In this document: positions 41,228 to 52,329 of the stretch, in pieces
Numbering within the stretch: the stretch's first letter is position 1
Layout: each line of letters begins with the position of its first letter
NCBI RefSeq assembly: GCF_035594125.1
Contig: NC_087197.1
Span: 7,548,110-7,612,109, forward strand
DNA from: Scylla paramamosain
Taxonomy: Eukaryota; Arthropoda; Malacostraca; Decapoda; Portunidae
Length of the DNA stretch: 64,000 bases
Direction of reading: 5' to 3'
Notes under the pieces: model-generated
What the model saw: only the letters and a program-made list of their open reading frames with translations
Told to the model about the DNA's origin: nothing
Database searches by the model: none
Position numbers and translations under genes: made by a program

Positions 41228-42411
41228 GTAAAGAGGTGCCAAAATTCGGGAAATTTTCAGGAAATTATATGAAATAAGGACATTATCAAAAAAGTTAAAT
41301 TTAGCTTTTTTTTCGGACTGTTATGTACCAAACCCCTAAAGTGCATGCAAAGCCACCTATATGGGGAAATTAAACGTCTTTGCCAGAAAACTGTTTTATG
41401 AGTGTTTTTCAGCATGTTAGGAACCAACACGATAAAACCCAAGGAAGTCAATCTATATGAGAATCCAAAACAAAATTACTGAAAACGTGTCTTTTCGGTG
41501 TTTTATGTAGAAAACGCTAAAATGGATGCAAAACAACCAAAATGAAGAAATAGAATAACATTACCAATATGGTATATTATTTGTGTTTTTGAAATTGTTA
41601 CCTACAAAAAACGCGAAAATGGATGGAAAGCACTCTATATTGGGAAGCAAAAGGCACCAAAAAGCATGTTAGGCACCAAAACGATAAATAATATGAAAGT
41701 CACTCTATATGGAAATCTAAAACAAAATTACTGGAAACGTTTGTTTTAAAAGATTTACGTAGAAAAACGCTAAAACAGATGCAAACCAACTAATATAAAT
41801 AAATAGAATAACATTATCAAAAAAAGTATATTTTGTGTGTTTTTGAGCTTGTTACATAAAAAAAAACGCGAAAATGGATGCAAAGCACTCTATATAAGGA
41901 AAAAAAGGGACATAACGAGAAGCGTATATAATGAGTGTTGTATAGTTTCACCAGAATCACAAGGCAAACAAAGCAAAAACTCGACTGTATTGAGAAGATT
42001 CTAAGATACCAAAATTCTGAAACTCATGAATAACAGTCTTAATCAAGAAACAGAACAACCTTACTAAATGCGTGTATTTTGAGTGTTTTTTTTACATTCT
42101 TAGTTACCAAAACCCCAAATTCCATGCGAAACTAGCTTTATGTGGGAAAAATATGATATTACCAGAAAAGTGTCTGAGTGTTTTTGAGCGTGTTAGGCAA
42201 TAAAGCACTAAAAAGCAGGGCAATCATATTACATGGGAATAAAACCAACTTTTAAGAAGAACTTGCCTTTTAGTGTTTTTGACACGCATTTAGTAAGGTT
42301 TTTCTGTTTCTCAATTAAGAGTGTTATTCACGAGTTTCTGCATTTTGGTATCTAGAAAACTTCTCCATATACACGAGTTTTTGCGTTTTTTGCCTTGTGG
42401 TTTTTTTGAAC
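41228..42411 (+). repeat. HOR copy 8, truncated at the array edge
   Basis: This is a partial D unit. It starts GTAAAGAGG where other copies have GTAACGAGG. It enters the inv1 block at 42283 and stops matching the HOR at 42411, inside inv1. Private changes include TTACCAATATGG near 41563, GAGTGTTGTATAG near 41934, GTGTCTGAGTG near 42171 (TT lost) and AAGGTTTTTCTG near 42295. No A, B or C unit of the HOR type follows directly. Confidence 0.9.
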
Positions 42412-42468
42412 GAAAAAAAAAAGAATTTTCCTTTTTTTTATGTTATTCTTCTTCATATGTACCGAGAT
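42412..42468 (+). repeat. Array-edge junction into a linker
   Basis: HOR-type inverted sequence stops at TTTTTTTGAAC (42401-42411). The next bases are an A-run, a T-run and TTATTCTTCTTCATAT, which is the distal part of a normal linker leading into GTACCGAGATGCC at 42469. The array was therefore joined directly to a flanking unit, with loss of the rest of inv1. Confidence 0.75.
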
Positions 42469-43730
42469 GCCAAAATTCTGGTAAAATTCAGGGAAATTAT
42501 ATGGAAAAAAGAACATTATCAAAAAAAGTTCATTTTAGCTTTTTTTTCGGACAGTTATGTACCAAAACCTAAATTGCATGCAAAGCCACCTCTATAGGAA
42601 ATTAAACGACTTTACCAGAAACCTGTCTTTTGAGTGTTTTTCAGCATGTTAGGCACCAAAACAATAAATAATATGGAAGTCACTCTATATGGGAATCCAA
42701 AACAAAATCACTTAACACTTGTCTTTTCAGTGTTTTACGTAGAAACACGCTAAAACGGATGCAAACAAACCAATATGAAGAAATAGAATAACATTGCCAA
42801 AAAGGTATATTTTGAGTGTTTTTGAGCCTGTTACCTACAAAAAACGCGAAAATGGATGCAAAGCACTCTATATTGGGAAACAAAAGAACATTACAAGAAA
42901 CCTGTATAATGAGTGTTTTATAGTTTCACAACAACCACAAGGCAAAAGTTTCTTAGATACCAAAATGCTGAAACTCAAGAATAACACTCTTGATTGAGAT
43001 ACAAAACAATCTTACCAAATGCGTGTATTTTGTGTGTTTTTCACATTCTTTGTCACCAAAACACGAAATTGCATGCGAAACTAGGTTTATGTGGGGAAAA
43101 AATTATATTGCCAGAAAAATTTTTTTTTCAGTGTTTATGAGCGTGTTAGGCAATAAAGTACTTAAAAGAAGGGCAATCACATTACATGTGAATAAAAAAA
43201 CTTTTACCAAGAACTTGCCGTTAAATGTTTTTGAGCTCATTACATACCAAAACGCTAAAACGAATGCAAAAAATCCTTTATAGAGAAAAACAAAAACATT
43301 ACAAAAAACATGTATCTTGAGTGTTTTTGATCATGTTACCTATAAAAACGCTTAAATACAGGCAAAGAATCCTATGTTTGGGAAACGAAAGGACATTACG
43401 AGAAACATGTATTATAAGTGTTTTTAAGTTACTTAAATACTAAAAAGCTAAAACCCACAAATAACACTCTTTATGAAGAAACAAAAAAAAAAAAAAACAA
43501 TAAATAAAAATAAACGCTTAAATACAGGCAAAGAATCCTATGTTTGGGAAACGAAAGGACATTACGAGAAACATGTATTATAAGTGTTTTTAAGTTACTT
43601 AAATACCAAAAAGCTAAAGCCCACAAATAACACTCTTTATGAAGAAATAAACAAAAAAAAACAATAAATAAAAATAAATAAATAAAATAAAAGAAAATAA
43701 TTTTTTTTTTTTTGTTATTTATCTTCAGAG
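42469..43730 (+). repeat. Flank unit U1 (1,262 bp)
   Basis: This is a standard m8-to-m7 unit, diverged from the HOR units. It is missing part of m2: ACAAGGCAAAAGTTTCTTAG near 42938 lacks the usual AACGCAAAAACTCGTG stretch. It is lengthened by a 166-bp duplication that includes the linker. Confidence 0.85.
43346..43677 (+). repeat. 166-bp tandem duplication of m6/m7 plus linker
   Basis: AACGCTTAAATACAGGCAAA occurs at about 43347 and again at about 43513. The two copies (about 43346-43511 and 43512-43677) differ by only a few bases, for example TACTAAAAAG against TACCAAAAAG. The copies meet in the A-rich linker, which fits slippage or unequal exchange there. Confidence 0.85.
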
Positions 43731-44818
43731 GTACCAAGATGCCAAAATTCTGTTAAAATTCAGGGAAATTATGTGGATGGATAAAAGAACATTATCGAAA
43801 AAGTTAATTTTAGCTTTTTTTTTTCGGACTGTTATGTACCAAACCCTAAAGTGCATGCAAAGCCATCTATATGGGGAAATTAAACGACTTTACAAACTGT
43901 CTTTTGAGTGTTTTTCAGCATATTAGGCACCAAAACGATAAATAATATGGCAGTCACTCTATATGGGAATCCAAAACAAAATTACTGAAAACGTGTCTTT
44001 TCAGTGTTTTACGTAAAAAAACGCTAAAATGGATGCAAACAGACCAATATGAAGAAATAGAATAACATTACCAAAAAGGTATATTTTAAGTATTTTTGAG
44101 CTTGTGACCCAAAAAAAAAAAAAAAACGTGAAAATGGATGCAAAGCACTCTATATTGGGAAATAAAAAGACATTACGAGAAACGTGTATAATGAGTATTT
44201 TATAGTTTCACAAGAACCACGAAGCAAAAAACGCAAAAACTAGTGTATATGGAGAAGTTTCTTAGATACCAAAATGCTGAAACTCCTGAATAACACTTCA
44301 TTAAGAAACAGAATAACATTACTAAATGCGTGTATTTTAAGTGTTTTTCACATTCTTAGTTATTAGAACCCCAAATTGCATGCGAAACTAGCTTTATGTG
44401 GGAAAAAAAATGACATTACCAGAAAAGTATCTTTTGAGGGTTTTTGAGAGAGTTAGGCAATAAAGCACTAAAAAGGAGGGTAATCACATTACATGGGAAT
44501 AAAACCAACTTTTAAGTGTTTTTTAACTCCTTATATACCAAAACGCTAAAACACATGCAAAACACCCTTTACGGAGAAACAGATTAACATTACCAAAAAC
44601 ATTTATTTTGAGTGTTTTTGATCATGTTATTTCTAAAAACGCTTAAATACATGCAAAGAACCCTATGTCTGGGAAACGAAAGGACATTATGAGAAACGTG
44701 TATTATGTGTTTTTAAGTTCCATAAGTACCAAAAAGCTAAAACCTCTTTATAGAGAAAAAATAAAGAAATAATTAAAAAATAGGATTCTTTTTTTTTTTT
44801 TGTTCTTCCTCTTCATAG
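43731..44818 (+). repeat. Flank unit U2 (1,088 bp)
   Basis: The unit starts GTACCAAGATGCC and has the ten monomers in order. It has small private changes, such as GTGGATGGATAAAAG near 43772 and a shortened m5 near 44510 (AACTTTTAAGTGTTTTTTAAC). Confidence 0.85.
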
Positions 44819-45721
44819 GTACTGAGATGCCAAAATTCTGGCAAAATTCAGGAAAATTATGTGCAAAAAGAACATTATCGAAAAAGTTAATTTTAGCTTT
44901 TTTTCGGACTGTTATGTACCAAACCATGAAGTACAGGCAAAGCCAACTATATGGGGAAATTAAACGACTTTACGAGAAACCTGTCTTTTGTGGTTTTTTC
45001 TCTTTCTCTATTGGTTAACAAAAGGACATTACGAGAAACGTGTATAATGAGTGTTTTATAGATTCTCAAGAATCACAAGGCAAAAAACGCAAAAACTCAT
45101 ATATATGGAGAAGTTTCTTAGATACCAAAATGCTGAAACTCCTGAATAACACTCTAAATTGAGAAACAGAACAACCTTACTAAATGCGTGTATTTTGAGT
45201 GTTTTTCACATTCTTAGTTACCAAAACCCCAAATTTTATGTGAAAGTAGCTATATATGGGAAAAAAAATGACTACCAGAAAAGTGTCTTTTAAATTTTTT
45301 TTTTTTTTTTAGCATGATAGGCAATAAAGCACTAAAAAGCAGGGCAATCACATTACATGGGAATAAAGCTAACTTTTACTAACAACTTGCTTTTAAGTGT
45401 TTTTGAGCTCCCTATATTCCAAAACGCTAAAACGAATGCAAAACACCCTTTATGGAGAAAGAGAATAACATTACCAAAAACATGTATTTTGATTGTTTTT
45501 GATCATGTTACCTGTAAAAACTCTTAAATACATGCAAAGAACCTTATGTTTGGGAAATTAAAGGGCATTTCGAGAAACATGTATCACGAGTGTTTTTAAG
45601 TTCTTTAAGTACCATTTAGCTATAAACCATAAATAACACTGTTTATAGAAAAAATAAATAAATAAATGAATAAAAAGATAGGAATTTATTTATTTTTCTT
45701 TTTTGTTATTCATCTTCATAT
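44819..45721 (+). repeat. Flank unit U3 (903 bp), internal deletion
   Basis: The unit starts GTACTGAGATGCC. Near 44990-45020 it passes from m9 (CCTGTCTTTTGTGG) through TCTTTCTCTATTGGTTAAC straight to m2, so m10 and most of m1 are missing. ATTGGTTAAC, GATTCTCAAGAA and AATTTTATGTGAAAGTAGC are shared with U5. Confidence 0.85.
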
Positions 45722-46814
45722 GTACCAAGATGCAAAAATTCTGGCAAAATTCAGGAAAATTATGTAAAAAAAGAACATTATGAAAAATAGTTAATTTCAG
45801 CTTTTTTTTCGGACTGTTATGTACTTATGTAAAGTGCATGCAAAGCCACCTATATGAGGAAATTAAACGACTTTACGAGAAACCTGTCTTTTGAGTGTTT
45901 TTCAGCATGTTAGGCACCAAAACGATATATAATATGGAAGTCACTCAATATGGGAATCCATCACAAAATTACTGAAAAAGTGTCTTTTCAGTGTTTTACG
46001 TAGAAAAACGCTAAAACGGATGCAAACCAACGAATATGAAGAAACAGAATAACATTACCAAAAAAAGGTATATTTTCAGTGTTTTTGAGCTTCTTATCTA
46101 CAAAAAACGCGAAAATGGATAGAAAGCACTCTATATTGAGATACAAAAGGACATTCCGAGAAACTTGCATTATGAGTGTTTTATAGTTTCACAAGAACCA
46201 CAAGGCAAAAAACAAAAAAACTCGTGTATATGGATAAGTTTCTTAGATACCAAAATGCTGAAACTGAGGAATAACACTCTTAATTGAGAATACAGAACAA
46301 CCTTACGATATGCGTGTATTTTGACTGTTTTTCACATTCTTAGTTACCAAAACCTCAAATTGCATGCAAAACTAGCTTTATGTGGTAAAAAAAAATGACA
46401 TTACCAGAAAAGTGTCTTTTGAGTGTTTTTGAGCGTGTTAGGCAATAAAGCACTAAAAAGGAGGGCAATCACATTACATGGGAATAAAACTATCTTTTAC
46501 CAAGAACTTGAATTTAAGTGTTTTTGAGCTCCTTATATACCAAAACGCTAAAACGCATGCAAAACACCCTTTATGGAGAAACAGATTAACATTACCAAAA
46601 ACATGTATTTTGAGAGTTTTTGATCATGTTACATCTAATAACGCTTTAGTAAATGCAAAAAACCCTATGTCTGGGAAACGAAAGGACATTAGGAGAAACG
46701 TGTATTATGAGTCTTTTTAAGTTCCATAAGTACCAAAAAGCTAAAACCTATTTATAGAGAAGAAAAAAGTAAATAAATAAATAGGATCTTTTTTTTTGTT
46801 ATTCTTCTTCATAG
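45722..46814 (+). repeat. Flank unit U4 (1,093 bp)
   Basis: The unit starts GTACCAAGATGC and has the ten monomers in order. GGGAATCCATCACAAAATTAC (near 45952) and CTTCTTATCTACAAAAAACG-type m1 link it to U6. The linker contains ATTTATTT. Confidence 0.85.
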
Positions 46815-47918
46815 GTACCGAGATCACAAAATTCTGGCAAAATTCAGGGAAATTATATGAAAAAAGAACATTATCAAAAAAGTTCATTTTAGCTTTTTTT
46901 CGGACTGTTATGCACAAAACCCTAAATTGCATGCAAAGCCAACTATATGGGGAAATTAAACGACTTTACGAGAAACCTGTGTTTCTAGTGTTTTTCAGCT
47001 TGTTAGTCACCAAAACAATTAACAATATGGAATTCATTCTATTTGGGAATCCAAAACAAATTACTGAAAACGTGTCTTTTCCGTGTTTTAAGTAGAAAAA
47101 TGCTAAAACGGATGCAAACCAGCCAACATGAAAAAATAGAATAAGTTTGCCAAAAAGGTATATTTTGAGTATTTTTGAGCTTTTTACAAAAAAAAAAAAA
47201 AAACGCGAAAATGGATGGAAAGCTCTCTATATTGGTTAACAAAAGGACATTACGAGAAACGTGTATAATGAATGTTTTATAGATTCTCAAGAAGCACAAG
47301 GCAAAAAACGCAAAAACTCGTATATATGGAGAAGTTTCTTAGATACCAAAATGATGAAACTCCTGAATAACACTATTAATTGAGAAACAGAACAACCTTA
47401 CCAAATGCGTGTATTTTGAGTGTTTTTTACATTCTTAGTTACCAAAACCCCAAATTTTATGTGAAAGTAGCTTTATGTGGGAAAAAAAAATGACATTACC
47501 AGAAAAGTGTCTTTTAAGTGTGATTGCATGATAGGCGATAAAGCACTAAAAATCAGGGCAATCACATTACATGGGAATAAAATCAACTTTTACCAAGTGT
47601 TTTTTCTAAGTGTTTTTGAGCTCCTTATATACCAAAACGCTAAAACGCATGCAAAACACCCTTTATTTAGAAACAGAATAACATTACCAAAAACATGTAT
47701 TTTGAGTGTTTTTGATCATGTTACCTATAAAAACGCTTAAATACATGCAAAGAATCTTATGTTTGGGAAACGAAAGGACATTTCGAGAAACGTGTATTAT
47801 GAGTGTTTTTAAGTTCTTTAAGTACCAAAAAGCTAAAACCCACAAATAACACTATTTATAGAGAAAAAAAAAAATAAAAAAATAAAAAAATAGGATTTTT
47901 TTCTATTCATCTTCATAG
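46815..47918 (+). repeat. Flank unit U5 (1,104 bp)
   Basis: The unit starts GTACCGAGATCAC. It shares ATTGGTTAAC (near 47233), GATTCTCAAGAAGC and AATTTTATGTGAAAGTAGC with U3 but keeps the m10/m1 segment that U3 has lost. Confidence 0.85.
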
Positions 47919-48982
47919 GTACCGAGATGCTAAAATTCTGCCAAAATTCAGGGAAATTATGTGAAAAAAGAACATTATGAAAAAGAGTTAATTTTAGCTT
48001 TTTTTTCGGACTGTTATTTACCAAACCCTAAAGTGCATGCAAAGCCACCTATATGGGGAAATTAAGCGACCTTACCAGAAACCTGTCTTTTGTGTTTTTT
48101 TTTTTTTTTCAGCATGTTAGGCACCAAAACGATAAGTAATATGGAAGTCACTAAATTTGGGAATCCATCACAAAATTACTGAAAAATGTCATTTCAGTGT
48201 TTTACGTAGAAAAACGCTAAATCGGATGCAAACCAACGAATATGGAAAATAACATTACCAAAAAGGTATATTTTGAGTGTTTTTGAGCTTCTTACCTTCA
48301 AAAAACGCGAAAATGGATGGAAAGCCCTCTATATTGGGATACAAAAGGACATTACGAGAAACGTGTATAATGAGTGTTTTATAGTTTCACAACAGCCACA
48401 AGGCAAAAATCGCAAAACTCGGTGTATATGGAGAAGTTTCTTATATACCAAAATGGTGAAACTCAGAAATAACACACTTAATTAAGAATACAGAAAAACC
48501 TTACGAAATGCATGTATTTTGAGTCTTAGTTACCAAAACCAAAAATTCCATGCGAAACTAGCTTTATGTGGGAAAAAAATGACATTACCTAAAAAAGTGT
48601 CTTTTGAGTGTTTTTGAGCGTGATAGGCACTAAAGCACTAAAAAGGAGGGCAATCACATTATATGGGAATAAAACCAACTTTTACCAAGAACCTGCCTTT
48701 ACGTATTTTTGAGCTTCTTACATACCAAAACGCTAAAACGCTTGCAAAACACCCATTATGGAGAAACATAATAACATTACCAGAAACATGTATTTTGAGT
48801 GTTTTTGATCATGTTACCTATAAAAATGCCTAAATACATGCAAAGAACCCTATGTTTGGAAAATGAAAGGACATTACGAAAATCGTGTATTATGAGTGTT
48901 TTTAAGTTCCTTAAGTACCAAAAAGCTAAAACCTACAAATAACTTTATAGAGAGAAAAAAAATTTGTTATTCATCTTCATAG
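47919..48982 (+). repeat. Flank unit U6 (1,064 bp)
   Basis: The unit starts GTACCGAGATGCT and is related to U4 (GGGAATCCATCACAAAATTAC near 48160). m3 is shortened near 48520 (TTTTGAGTCTTAGTTACC). Its last monomer reads ACATTACGAAAATCGTG (near 48871) and it ends in a very short linker, both shared with the end of U14. Confidence 0.85.
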
Positions 48983-50140
48983 GTACCGAGATGCCAAAAT
49001 TCTGGCAAAATTCATGGAAATTTTGTAAAAAATAATCATTATAAAAAAAATAATTTTAGCTTTTTTGCCGAGTTATGTACAATCTCTGAAGTGCATGCAA
49101 ATCCACCTATATGGGGAAATTTCACGACTTTACCAGAAACCTGTCTTTTGAGTGTTTTTCAGCAATTGCAAAAATATTACTTAAAACGTGTCTTTTCAGT
49201 GATTTACGTAAAAAAACGCTAAAACGGATGCAAACCAACCAATATGAAGAAATAGAATAACATTACAAAAAAGATATATTTTGATGTGTTTTTGAGCTTG
49301 TTACCTACAAAAAATGCAAAAATGGATGGAAAGCACTCTATATTGGCAAAGAAGAGGACATTACGAGAAACGTGTATGAGTGTTTTATAGTTTGAGAAGA
49401 ACCACAAAGTAAAAAGCTCAAAAACTCGTGTACATAAAGAAGTTCTTACATACCAAAAAGCTGAAACTCATCAATAACACTTTTAATTTTCAAACAGAAA
49501 TACCTTACCAAATGTGTGTATTAGAAAAGTTTCTTACATACCAAAATGCTGAAACTCATGAATAACACTTTTAATTAAGAAATAGAACAACCTTACTAAA
49601 CCCTGTGTTTTGAGTTTTTTTTTCACATTCTTAGTTAGCAAAACCCCAAATTCCATGCAAAACTATCTTTATGTGGGAATAAAATGATATCACCAGAAAA
49701 GTGTCTTTTGAATGTTTTTGAGCGTGTTAGGCAATAAAGCACTAAAAAGCAAGGGAATCACATGACATGGGAATAATAACAACTTTTACCAAGAACTTGC
49801 CTTTAAGTGTTTTTGAGCTCATTACATACGAAAACGCTAAAACGCATGCAAAACACCTTTTATGGAGAAAGAGAATAAAATTACCAAAAACATATATTTT
49901 GAGTGTTTTTGATCATGTTATCTATAAAAACGCTTAAATACATGCAAAAAACCTTATGTAAACATAAGAAACATAAGAAACATAAGAAACGAAAGGCCAT
50001 TTTGAGAAATGTGTATTATAAGTGTCTTTAAGTTCCTTAAGTACAAAAAAGCTAAAACCCACAAATAACTCTTTTTTTAGAAAAAAAATAGAAAGAAAAT
50101 AAAAAAATAGGATTTTTTTTTTTGTTATTCATCTTCATAG
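48983..50140 (+). repeat. Flank unit U7 (1,158 bp)
   Basis: The unit starts GTACCGAGATGCC. m8 is unusual (TTGCCGAGTTATGTAC) and m9 is cut short (TTTTTCAGCAATTGC near 49154, followed by m10). U15 shows the same two marks. A partial m2/m3 repeat lies near 49440-49560 (TTCTTACATACCAAAA twice). Confidence 0.85.
49962..49988 (+). repeat. ACATAAGAA x3 microrepeat
   Basis: A 9-bp word, ACATAAGAA, is repeated three times inside m6, between ACCTTATGTAA and CGAAAGGCC. It is a local expansion seen in this unit only. Confidence 0.8.
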
Positions 50141-51234
50141 GTACCGAGATGCCAAAATTTCTGGGAAAATTCAGGACTATTATATGTTAAAAAAAAAATT
50201 ATCAAAAAAGTAAATTTTAGCTTTTTTTTCGGACTGTTATGTACCAAACCCTAAAGTGCATCCAAAGACTCCTATATGAGGAAATTAAACGATCTTACCA
50301 GAAATCTGTTTTTTGAGTGTTTTTCAGCATGTTAGGCACTAAAACGATAAATAATAAGGAACTCATTCTATATGAGAATCCAAAACAAAATTACTGAAAA
50401 CGTGTTTTTTCTTTCTTTTACGTAGAAAAACGCTAAAACGGATGCAAACCTACCAATATCAAGAAATAGAAAAACATTACCAGAAAGGTATATTTTTTCT
50501 GTTTTTGAGCTTGTTACCTACAAAAAACGCGAAAATTGATGCAAAGCACTCTATATTAAAAAACAAAAGGACTTTCCAAGAAATGTGTATAATGAGTTTT
50601 TATAGTTCAAAAGAACCAAAAGGCTAAAAACACAAAAACTCCTGTATATGGAGAAGGTTCCTAGATACCAAAATGCTGAAACTCATGAATAACACTCTTA
50701 ATTGAGAAACAGAACAACCTTACTAAATGCGTGTATTTTGAGTGCTTTTCACATTCTTAGTTACCAAAACCCCAAATTGCATGCAAAACCACCTTTATGT
50801 GAGAAAAAAATAACATTAACAGAAAAGTGTCTTTTAAGTGTTTTTGAGCATGATAGGCAATAAAGCACTAAAAAGCAGGGCAATCATATTACATTGGAAT
50901 AACACCAATGCCTTTAAGTGTTTTTGAGGTCCTTATATACCAAACCGCTAAAACGCATACAAAAACAAACGTTTTGGAGAAACAGAACAACATTACCAAA
51001 AACATGTATTTTTAGTGTTTTTGATATTGTTATCTATAAAAACGCTTAAATACATGCAAAGAACATTATGTTTGGGAAACAAAAGGATATGACAAGAAAC
51101 GTGTATTATGAGTGTTTTTTTTAAGTTTCTTAAGTACAAAAAAGCTAGAACCCACCAATAACACTCTATATTTAGAAAATAAAGAAAATAAAAATATTAA
51201 AAAAATAGGATTTTTTTTTTATTCATATTCATAG
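50141..51234 (+). repeat. Flank unit U8 (1,094 bp), B/A-like
   Basis: The unit starts GTACCGAGATGCC. CTCCTATATGAGG and AAGGAACTCATTC resemble HOR unit B, while TTTTTATAGTTCAAAAGAACC and m3 resemble the part of unit A that follows inv2. Confidence 0.8.
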
Positions 51235-52329
51235 GTACCGAGATGCCAAAAGTCTGGGAAAATTCAGGGCAATCATAAGATAAAAGAGTATTATCAAAAA
51301 AGTTAATTTCCGTTTTTTTTTTTTATCGGACTGTTATGTACCAAACCTTAAAGTGCATGCAAAGACTCCTATATGAGGAAATTAAACGACCTTACAAGAA
51401 ATATGTGTTTTGAATGTTTTTTTAGCATGTTAGGCACCAAAACCAAAACTCACCCTATATGGGAATTCATAAAAAAAAGCTACTGAAAACGTGTCTTCTC
51501 AGTGTTTTACGTAGAAAAACTCTAAAAGGGATGCAAAGCAACCAATATCAAGAAATAGAAAAACGTTACTAAAAAGGTATATTTTGAGTGTTTTTGAGCA
51601 TGTTACCTACAAAAAACGCGAAAATTGATGCAAAGCACTCTATATTGGGAAAGAAAAGGACATTGCAAGAAAAGTGTATAATGACTGTTTTATAGTTCAA
51701 AAGAACCGCAAGGCAAAAAACGCAAAATCTCGTGTATATGGAGAGGTTTCCTAGATACAAAAATGGTAAAACTCATGAATAACATTCCTAATTGAGAAAC
51801 AGAACAGCCTTAATAAATGCATGTATTTTGATTGCTTTTCACATTCTTATCAAAACCCAAAATTGCATGCGAAAATAGATTTGTGGGAAAAAAAAACACT
51901 TTACCAGAAAAGTGTCTTTTGAGTGTTTTTGAGCGTGATAGAAAAAAAAAGCACTAAAAAGGAGGGCAATCACATTACATTGGAGGAAAACGAATTTTTA
52001 CCAAGAACTTGCATTTATGTGTTTTTGAGCTCTTTATATACCAAAACACTAAAACGCATGCAAAACACTCTTTATGGTGAAACAGAATAACATTACCAAA
52101 AACATGTATTTTGAGTGTTTTTGATCATGTTACCAATAAAAACGCTTAAATAAATGCAAAGAACATTATTTTTGGGAAATGAAAGGAGATTACGAGAAAC
52201 GAGTATTATAAGTGTTTTTAAGTTCATTAATTACCAAAAAGCTAAAAGCCACAAATAACACTCTTTATTGAGAAACAATAAATAAATGAAAAAAAAATAC
52301 AATATTTTTTTTCTTATTCATCTTCACAG
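51235..52329 (+). repeat. Flank unit U9 (1,095 bp), B-type
   Basis: GGGCAATCATAAGATAAA, CTCCTATATGAGG and GTGTCTTCTCAGTG match unit B. The end of the unit (GGAGATTACGAGAAACG, then AAACAATAAATAAATG and TCTTCACAG) matches the end of B in the HOR array. It is a diverged relative of unit B outside the homogenised array. Confidence 0.85.
52090..52186 (+). repeat. Exemplar base monomer (type m6), 97 bp
   Basis: This is a clean monomer of type m6. It starts ACATTACCAAAAACATG and contains GTATTTTGAGTGTTTTTGATC. It ends just before the next monomer start, which here reads AGATTACGAG instead of ACATTACGAG. A and T runs sit near monomer positions 11, 21, 31 and 52, which is close to a 10-bp spacing. 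The ten monomer types within a unit differ by substitutions. Two are longer: m2 at about 148 bp, and m7 at about 183 bp because it contains the A/T linker. Confidence 0.85.

Larger units (their letters stand above)
1..42411 (+). repeat. Homogenised higher-order repeat array, ~5.87 kb period
   Basis: Four 1.1-2 kb units (order D-A-B-C) recur as a block. D units start at 130, 6001, 11869, 17744, 23613, 29488, 35355 and 41228, giving periods of 5871, 5868, 5875, 5869, 5875, 5867 and 5873 bp. A units start at 2113, 7984, 13854, 19725, 25600, 31467 and 37338. B units start at 3801, 9669, 15541, 21413, 27288, 33156 and 39023. C units start at 4911, 10779, 16653, 22523, 28398, 34266 and 40136. Most length differences are in homopolymer runs or in the (ATTT)n tract of the linker. 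The left end lies outside the window; the right end is at 42411. Confidence 0.95.

Noticed and set aside
1..42411. CRISPR array or bacterial repeat region
   Set aside because: Monomers are about 96 bp and directly adjacent with no unique spacers, and no cas-like genes are present. The higher-order structure and non-LTR element are eukaryotic.
1..42411. Array as an assembly artefact (collapsed or duplicated contig)
   Set aside because: Copies differ by linked substitutions and variable homopolymers, and grade into diverged units at the edge, as in a true array. Copy number in the genome may still differ from the assembly.
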